DNA of 64,000 nucleotides from Lagopus muta (Eukaryota > Chordata > Aves > Galliformes > Phasianidae). Below, piece by piece: positions 12,901 to 24,488 of this stretch. Under the pieces are notes generated by a model, which saw nothing but the letters and a program-made list of their open reading frames with translations, was not told the origin of the DNA and did no database searches. The position numbers were made by a program, and so were the translations under genes. How positions within the stretch are numbered: the stretch's first letter is position 1; each line of letters opens with the position of its first letter. The stretch lies in the NCBI RefSeq assembly GCF_023343835.1, contig NC_064447.1:8324001-8388000 (forward strand). The letters are read 5' to 3'.

Positions 12901-15900
12901 CCATGCAGTGTTGCAGTGATGCCACCACAGCACCTCTGCAGAAGTGGTGCAGAGAGACACCAGGTAGCCCAGCTAGGGCACTTTTCGGATATGAGCATTA
13001 CAAATCAGAAACCCTTTTATAATCATTTGGGATGACAGAAAGTAAATATGCTGTTCCAACCTTTCCCATCACTTCAGGTCTTAGAATTCCAATGAACTGC
13101 TGCTAAATGCTGTGCATTCTGTGATGCCCGGAACTTGAGATTGTTCTTTTCCTGTTCTCAGACACGGTCCCGCAAGCTGAGCAAACCCTACAGTGATTGC
13201 ACAGAGACTGGTGCTGATATACCAGTAGAAAATCTCTATAACAAGAGCTACTCCCTCCAGGTAAATCTCTATTGCATTTGTTTTTATCAATTGCTTGAAA
13301 ACTACCTTCATGAAAAGCTCAACAGTATTCTGTGGTTCAGATCTGAGATTGTTAACAGTACATGCACAGGGTCACTGCTTTTAATCACCAATGTAAAATG
13401 CCACAGCACTTTTTTGAATCCAAGTTTTATTCCTAAGTGGTTGATGTTTGAAGTTCCCTTAGGCACCTTGTTAGATAAAGAGAGAACATGAGCTCATTAG
13501 GCAATTTTCAAGCAATGTGAGACTGGAAAATATTGGCCAAGTAAATGTTGCAGCTTAGTAACCCTTGAAGGCAGAAATTGTGACCTTTAGGACTCCAAGA
13601 ATAACAGATACCATCTAATCAGTATCCAGATAGCAGAATGTTTGTTTGCAGAGTAAGTTTCCACTAATTTTGCATGGTTTCTGTAATTGGGTCTTCTTGG
13701 ATAGTGTCAGAACAACTGAAGAATGATAACTGTATTAGCTGCTGCCTTCTGCAAACCCTGTGTGTAGGCTGGGTTTTTGTTTTATGTGTACTATACCTGA
13801 AATCCGCTGTGCTGCATTGCCAGGCAGGATCACACAGACATTATCTAGGTTTTTAATAACAGTTCTTTACCAGAAGTCAAGGCTCAAGTGAGCTTGGATT
13901 GGGTGAAAAAGATATCACCCAGAGTTTTAGAAGCAAAGCTCAGATCATGCTTTCTCCAACTCATGAAGCAGTTCAGCACTGAACACTGCCTCCAGTTCTC
14001 TTTTAACCCTTCCAATTTTTAGTTTCCAAATTTGCATCAACACAAATCAGAGTCGTGAACGTTTCTCACAAGCAAGTCACTCACCCACCACATTGTGATT
14101 CCACAGACTGGGTGCCATTGAAAACCTCCCTGGCCATGGGAAGAACTGCAGGGCTGTGAGGGAAGGGAGCATCTCCCCTTACAATGATTACATTCCTGTT
14201 TTTGTACTACATCACAACCTACAGGGCTCCTGCTCTGCTTGTGCTCACTGCTGGCAGAGCCTGAGGTTCCCATTCTGTTGCTGCTGTCAGGAGCGGGGCA
14301 AGTTTTTGGGAGCTGGGGGCAGCACTATAGAAGCACAGGGCAGCTGTCTCTATTTCATAGAATCATAGAATCATAGAATCACTAAGGTTGGAAAAGACCT
14401 AAAAGATCACCCAGTCCAACCGTTCACCTATTCCCAGTAGCTCCTACTAAACCATGTCCCTCAACGCAACATCCAGTCTTTCCTTGAACACCCCCAGGCT
14501 CGGTGATTCCACCACCTCCCTGGGCAGTCCATTCCAGTGCCTGACCACCCTTTCTGAAAAGTAATACTTCCTCATGTCCAGCCTGAATTTCCCCTGGCGT
14601 AGCTTGAAACCATTCCCCCTGGTCCTATCCCTAATGACACGAGAGAAGAGGCTGACCCCCAGCTCACTACAACCTCCCTTCAGGAAGTTATAGAGAGCAA
14701 TAAGGTCTCCCCTGAGCCTCCTCTTCTCCAGGCTGAACATTCCCAGCTCCTTCAGCCTCTCCTCATATGGCCTGTGTTCCAGACCCCTCACCAGCTTCGT
14801 TGCCCTTCTTTGAACACGTTCCAGGGCCTCAATATCTTTCTTGCAGTGAGGGGCCCAAAACTGGACACAGTACTCGAGGTGCGGCCTCACGAGTGCTGAA
14901 TATAGGGGAACAATCACCTCTCTGCTCCTGCTTGCAACACTGTTTCTGATGCAAGCCAGGATGCCATTGGCCTTCTTGGCCACCTGGGCACACTGTCGGC
15001 TCATGTTCAGCCGAGCATCAATCAATACCCCCAGGTCCATTTCCTCTACGCAGTCCTCCAGCCACACCGCCCCAAGCCTGTAGCGTCGCCTGGGGTTGTT
15101 GTGGCCGAAGTGCAGGACCCGGCATTTGGCCTTGTTGAAACTCATTCCATTGGCTCCAGCCCAGCTCTCCAGCCTGTCCAGATCCCTCTGTAGGGCCTCG
15201 CTACCCCCAGGCAGATCCACACTTCCAGCCAATTTAGTGTCATCTGCGAATTTACTGAGGGTGCACTCGATGCCCTCATCGAGGTCATCAATAAAGATAT
15301 TGAAGAGGACAGGCCCCAGCACCGACCCCTGCGGAACACCACTCACAACCGGTCGCCAGCTGGATTTGACTCCATTCACCACCACATTTCTGAGGCACAG
15401 TTTATGTTTTTTCTTCCCAGATTTGCCTACACTCTTGCTTCCAGAAAGCCATGGTAGAGTCCTGTGGCTGTGCCCAGTATGCGCAGCCGCTGCCCAATGG
15501 GGCGGAGTACTGCAACTACAAGAAGAACCCCAACTGGAGTAAGTGCCAGGTGATGGCCACAGGGGCCACCTGCACCCTGTTAGCCCCATTTCAGCAAAAG
15601 ATCATTGCTTTTCTTTTCAGCTTTTCACATACCCATCGCGTTCCTTTCTTGCAGTGTACTGCTACTACAGATTGCACGAGAAGTTTGTGAAGGAGCAGCT
15701 GGGCTGCCAGCAGATCTGCAAGGATGCTTGCAGGTGAGTCGTGCCTGCAGTGAGTCCTGCCGGAGGCAGGAGGTGCGGAGGTGCGTGGGCGCAGGCTCAC
15801 CTCTCACTGTCTGCCTTTCCCTGCAGCTTCAAGGAGTGGGCGCTCACCACCAGCATCGCCCAGTGGCCCTCCATTGCATCTGAGGTCAGTTCCTGTTCTG

Positions 15901-17041
15901 CACAGTCATGACAGCTCAGTTTGCTAACAGACCCCAAGGTGGGGTCCGGGGTGTATGTCAGCTGTTAAGCTGGAGTTTGGCTCATGTGCCCGTGGGACAG
16001 CTGACTCATCACAGACATCTGTTTCTGGAGTCCAAGCTGGTCCCAGGAGGTGTGGAGCTTTTCTAGTGAATCTCTGCACAAGTGCATACAGCCGTAGCAC
16101 TATTTTCTGTGTTTGTTTCCAGGACTGGATGCTTCGAGTACTCTCCTGGGACAAAGGACAGAAAAACAACAAGAAGCTGAACAAGTAAGTTGCCATTTCT
16201 GTTTCTAGCTTGCACCTCAAGCTCAGATACAATCTCAGCAGCCTTAATGATGGCAATTGGGGAAAAAGCTCCCTTAGAGCGGCCCAGCCCTACTGGTCCA
16301 ACTGGTTATTGGCATAGCTTTTCAGTATGTTTCATGTTATTGTTTTACCAAACCCCCTCTCAGAACGGACCTTGTCAACCTCATGGTGTTCTACAAAGAC
16401 CTGAATGAACGCTTCATCTCAGAGAACCCTGCCAACACGGTGAGTGGGAGCACGAGGGCTGTGCCACCTTCCTCCTGCAGGCTGGGGGCTGTCAGCTGGC
16501 CATGGGGGGACCCAGTCCCTGCCCTGCCCTGCCCAGCTTTCCAGGCTGCCCTGAACAGTGTGGCAGGTGGGGGGGCTGACTGCAAGCCCTGGGCACAGCA
16601 CAGCATCCCTGCAGCAGGTGCCCTCTGACTCTGTGCTCTCCTGTCCCCCAGATCGTCATCCTTCTGTCCAACTTTGGCGGGCAGCTGGGCCTGTGGATGA
16701 GCTGCTCGGTTGTCTGCGTCATCGAGATCATCGAGGTCTTCTTCGTCGACTCGTTCTCCATTGTCATGCGGCGCCAATGGCAGAAAGCAAAGAAGTGGTG
16801 GAACCACCGGAAAAGGGACGGGACGGGCAAACCCCCCGAGGTGGGCGACGTGGAGCAGCAGGGCCACGACAACCCGGCCTGCATCGATGAGGACCTGCCC
16901 ACCTTCAACACCGCCCTGCGCCTGCCGTTGCCGCAGGAGGGCCACCCGCCCAGGACTCCCCCCCCAAACTACAGCACTTTGCGGTTGGAGACCGCCTTCA
17001 CGGAGCAGCTCCCCGACACGCTGGAGGCTGAGCAGCACTGA
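6977..17041 (+). CDS. SCNN1G: Epithelial sodium channel subunit gamma (gamma ENaC)
   Basis: Gamma subunit of the amiloride-sensitive Na+ channel of epithelial apical membranes. Coding exons: 6977-7293, 7962-8256, 8684-8877, 9813-9916, 10342-10505, 13162-13260, 15421-15538, 15655-15733, 15827-15884, 16123-16184, 16364-16439, 16652-17041. They sum to 1956 nt (651 aa; human is about 649), in frame with GT-AG introns. Visible parts: the gating His-Gly in NTNTHG (39-40), TM1 at about 54-75, a Cys-rich extracellular domain, TM2 from about 530 with the SCS selectivity filter (539-541), and the PPPNY motif at 625-629 bound by NEDD4-2. The polybasic RKRK protease site is present at 175-178, but the upstream furin site reads KVRR at 137-140, weaker than the human RKRR. 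SCNN1B lies downstream in the same orientation. The ATG matches the mammalian start; an in-frame upstream ATG at 6702 is possible. Confidence 0.97.
7294..13161 (+). other. SCNN1G: SCNN1G introns between coding exons 1 and 6
   Basis: Introns are 7294-7961, 8257-8683, 8878-9812, 9917-10341 and 10506-13161. The last is 2.7 kb and holds no recognisable gene or repeat family. Intron 3 has a G-run at 9654-9663 within a purine-rich stretch. The remaining intronic frames are non-coding shadows. Confidence 0.7.
9654..9663 (+). repeat. G10 homopolymer in a purine-rich stretch
   Basis: Ten Gs are followed by GAGGAGGTAGGGAAGGGG, all inside SCNN1G intron 3. This simple low-complexity tract has several G-runs close together. 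Confidence 0.85.
14356..15390 (-). mobile_element. CR1 LINE, 5'-truncated, antisense in SCNN1G intron 7
   Basis: On the minus strand an open frame runs from about 15390 to 14447 and ends at a natural stop after ALRDMV. It contains the reverse-transcriptase boxes [20 protein letters not shown] and FADDTKL, where FADD is the catalytic motif, followed by the conserved CR1 C-terminal half. After the stop come a short 3' UTR and the CR1-type terminal octamer repeat, read on plus as CATAGAAT units at 14356-14383. The start of ORF2, ORF1 and the 5' UTR are missing, the usual LINE 5' truncation. About 314 codons stay open, so the copy is probably young. The 5' edge lies at about 15385-15400, roughly 20-35 bp before the SCNN1G exon at 15421. 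Absence of 5' sequence makes it immobile. Confidence 0.93.
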
Positions 17042-18131
17042 TGCCCCTTCACCCCTCGTTCAGGTGCCAGGGTTGGAGGTGAATGCCCCTGCCCTGTGTC
17101 CGGATGAGAGGTGCACACCCAGCGAGCACTGAAGGGCTGTTGGGTCAGACCCTTATTCAGGGATGGAACTTGCGGTCAGAGCCTCTCTGAGCAAAGCTCA
17201 GACACAAAAGCCAAGGGCTTAGAGACATTAGGAACTTCAAACAACACCAATTCCCCAGTTAATTACTGCAGGAGGTGGTTGGAGCAGGATGCAGCACTGA
17301 GCCAGGAGGACTTGCCTTAGCAACCAGCTTCATGCACCCCATCATTTGTGGACAGGAGTTACTCCATAGTAGAAGATTGATGCCACACTGACTATCAACA
17401 CTAATTGCTCTCTGCTGTGTGGCTTGACTTGGGGGAAAAACCCCAGGCTTTCAGGAATGCAGGAAGGGGAAAGACAGAGGTTTGGAAAGAGCACAGGGTG
17501 GATAGGAGGAAGGTTCTCGGTGGATTTTGATTAGGATCCTGATTCCAAAGGTGTTATTCTGGGAGGAAAAGTTAGGACAGTCACAGATGTGCGTGCAGAG
17601 CAAATTACTCATAGCTTGAGTCGGAGGACCTCAGTCTCCCCAAAATAATCACCCGAAAAGGGCATGAAATCAAATTCAGATTGCAGTAATGAATGGGGTA
17701 TCCCACAAGCTTCTTCCAGCTAACATGGTTTGAGGCACTCATTACACACAGCCTTAGAGCAGCTGCTGGCACTGCCTGGGCTCTGTGTGTGCCCTGCTCG
17801 GGGCACAGCAATGGGCTGCAGCTTCTCCTCCCTGGCCTGTAGCTGCCTTCCTGTGGGCTCCTGCCTGACTCCTGCTCCTGCAGTGTCTGCTGCAGCCCAT
17901 CCTCACTGCCTGCAGCTGTTGGCTGCCGTGGTATTGAGTAGTGAATGTGCAAGTGTGCATGCATGTGTGTGTACGGGAGTCCCTCTCTTGCTTTTTCTCT
18001 CTAGATGAACTTATTTTATATAGGAAAGTGAGAGTCCAGAATGGTTCTTTCATGTGCAATAAAATATATTTTAACTGGATTATTTAAATAGCTGATAAAC
18101 TAAGAAAAATAAAGATATATTTTTGAATAAA
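17042..18131 (+). terminator. SCNN1G: SCNN1G 3' untranslated region and poly(A) signals
   Basis: Three AATAAA hexamers cluster at 18058-18063, 18108-18113 and 18126-18131 in an AT-rich stretch about 1 kb past the stop codon. No other gene intervenes, so these are the likely polyadenylation signals. The exact cleavage site is not visible. Confidence 0.75.
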
Positions 18132-18740
18132 TGCTTCCTACTTTTTTTTGAGGTTGTGTTTCATGCAGGGAGCAGGGGCAGCTCTGCCCTGACCACGCTG
18201 TGCTGCTGTCTCACTGCCCTCAGTGTGAACAGCTTCTTCCTTCCTTACATCCAAGGGTCTTCTGCACTCCTGGTGGTGCCACCAACATGGCTGTGCAACA
18301 TCGACAGGGTGGATGGTACCTGAGAGTCCCCTTTCATGCGGTGGGCCACAAACAGGTTTGAGGGTTGAATGCCTCATTAATGTAAATGGCCGGGGCTGGG
18401 GAAAGGCATCTCTGGCACGTGCCTATGGGAAAGGCCTTCGGGCTCAGCCCCCACCTGTGACACAGCAGGAACAGGTGTGCATTGCCTTTCTTATTCACCT
18501 TTAATTTTTTCAGGACATGAACTTACTCATCCTGACCCAGAAAAGTGTAATGAAATGGTGCCAGAGCAGATAACAGCCACAGTGTGGTGCTTTGACCCAT
18601 GCAGAGCACAGCCCCATTACCCCACCGCCTGCAGGGCACTGCGACTGAGCACCCCCTGGTTAAGAACAGGGATGCTACACACAGCGCAGAGAGCACAGAG
18701 TGAGGGCACCCGGCCAGGGCAGCTGGACCACAGCAATAGG

Positions 18741-18985
18741 CAGGGAATATGGATACAAACATGGATATTGGACAGGGGATATGAGACACCAGACATGGGA
18801 TAGGGGACATGGATTTGGACATGGATATGGGACGAGAGACACGGGATGGGAGACATGGATGTGGACATGGACACTGCCACAGGACTTGAGACAGGAGACG
18901 AGGGACACAAACATGAGCAAGGGACAGCAGACATGGGACACAGACACGGGACATAGATACAGGACACGGATGCGGATGTAGGGCA
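18741..18985 (+). repeat. Degenerate minisatellite, GGACAYGGAYATG-like units
   Basis: Imperfect short units such as GGACATGGATATGGGAC and GGGACACAGACACGGGACA repeat for about 245 bp. Unit length varies (about 6 bp and multiples), so the array is old or has slipped often. Its frames give Pro/Ser/Cys-rich repeat peptides on the minus strand with no biological meaning. Confidence 0.8.
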
Positions 18986-20145
18986 CGGGCATGGGGCATG
19001 CTCTGTCCCACCCGGCGCTCTGGGCACCACGGCATGGGCACGGTTGCTGGCCGGCACTGCGCTGTGCCGCGCGGAGCACCACGGAATGCAGCGCGGCGAG
19101 TTCCTTGCTAATGCGGCGCTTCCCCTGGCTCACGCTGAGATCATGCTTCAGCTCAGAGCTGAGCTGGGACTCGCTCTGCTCGCAGCCTGCTTGCAACACA
19201 GCTGGAGCTGCAAACATGAAAACAGCTCTGCTCCGGGCCCACGGATGGTGTGTTCTGGCATTCTGTCCTCTCCTGCACCACGGTCTGTGTGTTGGCACCC
19301 TCCAGTCAATCCATGAAACCCAAATCAGACCTGAGGATTTCCAGCTGGCTGTGGAAGCCCAGCCTCATGCAGCATCCCGAGACATGACCATTCCTCTGCA
19401 TCTTTGTCCTCGTTCTTTTCCCCAGGTATACTCCCAGAGATGGAAAAACGTCCGCATTCACTCATTAACTCATCTGAAACTAAGAGCACGCTGCGGTCCC
19501 AGCGGAAGATGCAATCGCTGTGAAGCACGGCTAAAGCCCGCTGCCGCTTGGAGTCACCATGAATCACAGTGTTTTCATAGGGCAATATTGCTACAGTTCT
19601 TCCTCTGTTACATTTTAAGACCTTCTCACCCAAGTTTACATAATCAATCCTGAAAGGTACAACGAGTTCCTTGAGATAATTGCGGCGAGCAATCATCCCT
19701 CGGTCTCCTTCTCGTTATAAAAGTTCATTGGTCACAAAATATTTTACATATTGTCCCCAGAGCATGGGAAGAGATCATAAAGCAGTGCCCTGGGGCCCTC
19801 CGCAGCACTCCCCCTCTATAACATAGTATTATGGGCTGTACCTCAGCTGCGCCGCGCAGTCGCGACCAAGTTAATTTTTCTGCTGAAGTTTTATGGCAGA
19901 AAAAGCAAATTGGTGCAGCTAATTCCCCATCACATTGCCACCCATGACAAATCCTTGTCTGAGTTTTAAGGCACAAAGATGTGTGCAGCCGTGGGTTGAG
20001 GTTCATTCACCGATCAGTCTGCAGCTGAAATAAGGTTTGCCCCCTCTCACGTTCTGAATCAAACAGTGTGGTTGGAGCTCCCCAAACCAGGGGCTGTGCA
20101 TGGAAAGGGTGTGCACAGAAACCACACTCCAGCAGCCCTAGCAGT

Positions 20146-20250
20146 GACCCCAGTGCCCCATCACCTTATCAACCCATCGCCCCATCTCCCCATCACCTCT
20201 CTGCCCCATCACAGCACCTCCCCCCCCCATTGCCACCCTCCTGCCCCTCG
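20146..20250 (+). repeat. C-rich low-complexity repeat (CCCATCACC-like)
   Basis: Imperfect repetition of CCCCATC(AC/GC/TC)C units, ending in C-runs near 20221-20228. This is a simple pyrimidine-rich repeat with no gene. Confidence 0.7.
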
Positions 20251-22183
20251 GTGCAGCACGGCAAGGTGCATTGGGACAGCCGGCCAGCCCCGCGGGCAGC
20301 GATCCGGCTGTAAACCTCACCAGGCTCCATTTTACTGCCTGATCTTTGTAACGCAAACAGAGATTAGTTAAAAGGTTTTATATGCAGTGATTGCCCGTGT
20401 AACAGCTCGGCAGGTTGGATGCTCAGTATCTTTTGACTGCAACTTTACAGGATGAAACTAAATTACTTGCTGTCTTATTTTGTTTAGTAATGGCGTTGTT
20501 TCTGAAAGGGCACCTCATAAAACAGCAATTAAAGTGCTGAATTAGCCTCTTTGCACAATGTATAAGAACAGGGGATGCCATTTCTGCGGGTCAGCGAGGG
20601 ACACGAGGGCAGTGATGGCAGTGCTGCCTCCCTGGTCCCATAGGCACATGGCTGGAAGTGACCAATGCAGAATTGAGCAATGTTGCACAGCAACCCGCAG
20701 CTCCTGTCTGCTGCCCCCAAGCAGCCCCTGTGCCGAGCACTGGCGGCGCTGTGCCAAGCTGGGGGGTGTGTGCAGCCTGAGGCCACTCAAACGAATGCAC
20801 AGTAACAAACCACAGCACCTGCAGCATTCCCTGGTTGCTTTCCCATCCCCTTGCCAGAGGTCACAGTGGGAGGTTAGTGTAGCCGGGGTGCAGCGCTGTG
20901 ACCCCATCCAATGGCCCCAGAGGTGGCACTATGGGCACTATGGGCACAGTAGAACCAGGGAACCCTGTGGAGTTGCACCACCCCCTGTGCAGGGCAGCGC
21001 TCAGCCAGGAGCAGCACAGCATGATGTGGATGATGGAGGCAGTTACAGAGTTTTGTGCCTTGTCCGTGGCTGAGATGGGTCTCACCTTGGGGGGGTTCCC
21101 TTTCATGTGGAACCATCCCAGATGCTCCAATTCAAGCTCTGGTGAGAGCAGCTCTGCACTTCTTTATTCCTACCTCAACCTAGAAGCCACCCCAGACCCT
21201 TTGCAATCTTCTTTATACCATTATCATTGCAACATTTTCACCTTCCCAGATACAGCCAAGGCCAACTGATGCTTCCAGCACGGATTGTCCCCGGATCCCA
21301 TTTCCCAGCTGTGTTTAGCAGCCACCAGCAGTGCATCACGCCCTGCCACACAGAGCAGGAGCACAATGCCATGGCATGGGGGCACTGCCGCCTGCCTCCC
21401 AGCTGTGTTTTTAGCAGCAGGTTTCTGCTTATGAAGTAAACTTTCTTGGGAAGCAAGCGGGAGACACGACAGCAGGCTGAGCAAAACTCAAGGTCACCTC
21501 CATCGCTGACTGTGTTCAAACCATGGAACAAACACAGCCTGCTCTGTGCTCAGCATAAGGGCTGCCAGTGCTGCTAGCAGATGTTGTTTTGTGGGGAGAT
21601 CAGCAGCAATAGAAGGGCGATTATTTTGACAAGATGGATGTTATAGGCCAGGTGAATGCTGGTGCTCACTACCAAACCTGTTCGTTCTGGCTTCACCTGA
21701 AAACACTGCTTAAATACGATCCTGCATTCCACGTCTGACCTCACGGCAGGAGGTGTTCTTGTGCAATTTAGAAATAAAAATCCCTTTTGTTCCCAAACAG
21801 CAAACGTGGGGACATTTGGGAAGGTCTGACCAAGTTCTGATCGAACACAGAGCTATGGTTACTTTTCCTAGCAAGGAGCAACCGTGTTTTACAACGGTGA
21901 GAGGTGATTTATGGTTCTAAGGGTCCCTCGCTCCCGGTCCCTGCTCGGGATGCTCCGGGCGTTATCCCCACACCGCGGCAGCGCGGCTTTGCTGTCGTGC
22001 CACCGAGGCGGAGGTCGCTCGTCCCGACAGGAGACGGCCACCGCCGTGCCCCGCCGCTGCCTTCTGTTTCAGCATCAACACTCCCCATAGTTCGCACGTG
22101 AAGGCGGCGGTGTACAAAACACCCGCAGAAAAGCGTGCCCAGCAGCGTCCTGCTGCTAAACACAGCTGCCAAAGGGCCTCCAG

Positions 22184-22256
22184 GAAAAAATAAAATAAAA
22201 AAGAAAAAAAAAAAAGAAAAAAAAAAAGTGAGAGGGGAAAAAAAAAAACAAAAAAC
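22184..22256 (+). repeat. A-rich homopurine tract beside the SCNN1B CpG island
   Basis: About 70 bp consist almost only of A with scattered G, T and C, including A-runs of 10-12. It lies directly upstream of the GC-rich SCNN1B island, so base composition switches abruptly at about 22260. It may exclude nucleosomes. Confidence 0.85.
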
Positions 22257-22260
22257 AACC

Positions 22261-22603
22261 GTAACCGATTTTTTACAACAAATATCGAGCCGTTCGGAAC
22301 CGCCCGCGCGGTGCCAAAGCTCCCGGCAGCTCCGGGTGGGCACGGCTCTGCGCTAACAGCGCAGCCCAACAGGCCCCGGTGCGGGCCTCCTTCCAATGGG
22401 GCTCCGTCGCTTTCCCGTCGGGAAACACGCGGCGGGAGGTGCCTGCAGCGGGGGAGGCGCGGGGCCGGGACGCGGGGAGCAGCTCCGGGAGGAGCGCGGG
22501 CGGCGGCGCTGGGCGGCTCCGGATGCCGTGCGGGGCGGGGGGCGGGAGGAGGGGCGGAGCGCCGCGGGGCCCGGCGGCATCGGGGCACAGCGCGGCGGAG
22601 CAG
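22261..22603 (+). promoter_or_regulatory. SCNN1B: SCNN1B CpG-island promoter and probable non-coding exon 1
   Basis: GC- and CpG-rich sequence runs from about 22290 to 22880. A good donor (GCAG|GTACGG) follows position 22603. The coding ATG at 25433 is only 8 nt inside its exon, after an acceptor ending at 25424, so an upstream non-coding exon must exist. This donor in the island is the best candidate. The start of exon 1 cannot be fixed. The A-rich tract at 22184-22256 marks the upstream edge. Confidence 0.6.
22523..22603 (+). other. SCNN1B: Candidate upstream ORF in SCNN1B exon 1
   Basis: An ATG at 22523 is followed by 27 open codons up to the candidate donor after 22603. When spliced to the exon starting at 25425 the frame continues for three codons and stops at TGA 25434-25436. 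That stop overlaps the SCNN1B start codon as ATGA. It exists in mRNA only if exon 1 starts upstream of 22523 and this donor is used. Confidence 0.35.
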
Positions 22604-24334
22604 GTACGGGCAGGGGGCGGCGGGGATGGGAAGCGCCGGGCCGGCTGCGCGCCGCGTATCGTCATCCCGTCCGCTCCTTTGCCACGCTCCGAGCTCCGTC
22701 CCGCGGCTTCTGACGGCGTCCGGCGGGCGCGGGGTGCGGGGGAGGCGGCGGCGGCTCGGAGGAGCCCCGGTGGGAGCAGGGGGGTGTGGGGGGGGGCTGT
22801 TCCTGCGTGGCTGCCCCGCAGCGCGCGGAGCCGGGCAGAGCCGTGCGGAGCCGGGAGAGGAGAGCTGTGCGGGGCCGCCCGTCCCCAACGCCGGCTGCTA
22901 AAGCGTTCGTGAGAAATTGCTTGGGGGTGATCGGAGGGAGTAGGAAAGGCCAAGAGCGTTCTGCCGGTGTTCAGAGCCGAGCGGTGCGGAGCTCCGGGCG
23001 TCTGTGAACCTCCCGAACTGTAACCTTTACCCAGTGCTGTTCTGCCTCTCACAGCTAAGGCCGTGGGTTACCATCCCGGCAGGTGTAGCGTTGCTCATAG
23101 AGAGAGAAAATAATATGTAAGCGTAGTTCTTTGTTGACATTTTTTTGTGGGAGCTCCTCAGGGTGAGCTCCCGGGCTGACTCGCAGTCACCGGCCCCGAC
23201 ACGCTCTGACAGCAGCGCTGCTCCGGATGCCAGCGGCGCTTTGGATGCGCTGTGCTGCTGGGTGCAGCCGTTCTGATTTACCCTCTGTTTACACTCGGCT
23301 TTCATACCTTAATCTCCACGATAAGAGGGATGGAAGTAGACCGCAGCTCTCTGGGCGTTCCTCTGTCCGCTGCCTTTGGGGACGCTCCCGTTCCGGGCCT
23401 GTGGGAAGCTGCCGGGGGCTCTGCCCCTCTGCACCGTGAGATCCACGTTGCTCCGTGCCCAAGCTGCGGAGACCACTCTCAGCAATGTGACTGTGCTGCC
23501 GTGCGAGGAGTGAGGCTTCTCACTGCCCCTGGAGACAGTGATGCTGTGGGAAGTGGAGGGACAGGGAGAGGTGGGATGGATGGGGCACTGAATCCATTGC
23601 AGGGAGCCAGGTGGTGCTTTGCGCCTCTGCCTGGAGCTGCTCCTCGGCACCACGCACATTCAGCAAAGGTTGAGAGGCACATAGCAGACGGGAGCTGGTA
23701 GTTGCTGCATTGTTGCAGGGCCAGAACAGGGCAAAACCAACCCCACTGGGCATGCTGTGCCCTGGGCTTGGGGGCTCCATGGGCAGTGACATGGTGCCAA
23801 TCCACTTTCCTGCTAACTGCCATCCTGTGAACTTAAAATGGGTTAGAAACCTTCTCCATAAGCTGCAAAAGCATCATTGGAGAGCATCACTGCCCTCCCC
23901 AGGAGGACACGGCCAGCTTCCTGCTGCCGGCTGCTGCTCCTCCAGCCCTGGAGAACACGGCGTGTGAGCAGAGAACGGTGACTGCAGTATGCCTCAGCAG
24001 AGAAAGTGTGCAGTAATTGCAGTATCAGGGCTGGGCGCTGCTAGGGTGATTTTACAGCCCCGGTATCACCCTACAGTTTCCAGCAGCGTGCTGAGTTTTG
24101 CTGATGTCTTTATTTCCTGTAAATGGTGAATGCCCTGGAAAGAGCCAAGAGCGAGCTAAACACAGCCAGCACTGTCATTTCGTAACGTGGGAGCCTGATC
24201 TCACATCAGAGGTGGAGTTTCATTGGGATGGTGCTGGGATTGTGGCCACAGGGAGGTGAAGGCAGTGGCAGTGCCCCCTGAGATCAGATGGCAGGGGCTT
24301 TTTTACTCAGAGGGCACTCAGGCCGTGGCACTGT

Positions 24335-24488
24335 TGTGCCCCATCCCTGCAGGTGCCCACGGCCATGGATGGGCACTGGGCAGCCTGAGCTGCTGCCTGC
24401 TTTATGGGTTGGCAACCCTGCCTATGGGTTGGAAATGGATGATCTCTGATGTACCTTGCAACCCAAGCCATTTTATGATTCTATGAAT
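24335..24488 (+). mobile_element. CR1 LINE 3' end, old fragment
   Basis: The sequence GGTGCCCACGGCCATGGATGGGCACTGGGCAGCCTGAGCTG and the later CCAACCCAAGCCATT-like stretch resemble the CR1 3' region. It ends in TTATGATTCTATGAATG, the decayed octamer tail, in plus orientation. It lies in the SCNN1B intron before the ATG exon. It is short and diverged, so older than the copy in SCNN1G intron 7. Confidence 0.7.

Larger units (their letters stand above)
18140..22183. other. Intergenic region between SCNN1G and SCNN1B
   Basis: About 4 kb without a supported gene. It holds a degenerate minisatellite (18741-18985) and a C-rich CCCATCACC-like low-complexity stretch (20146-20250). Moderately AT-rich unique sequence at about 19560-20040 and 20360-20530 could be regulatory. 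The largest frames here, for example on minus through the minisatellite, are artefacts of the repeat. Confidence 0.7.

Noticed and set aside
15421-15589. Extension of the CR1 reading frame into the SCNN1G exon
   Set aside because: The frame continues by chance past the truncation point. Residues before LRNVVVNG come from antisense of the host exon and splice site, not from CR1.
18523-19298. Minus-strand frames rich in Pro/Cys/Ser/Met repeats
   Set aside because: They are translations of the degenerate minisatellite at 18741-18985.
21962-23052. Minus-strand frames of 260-308 codons over the SCNN1B island
   Set aside because: GC-rich island shadow frames running through the A-rich tract as poly-Phe. 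No domain was seen.
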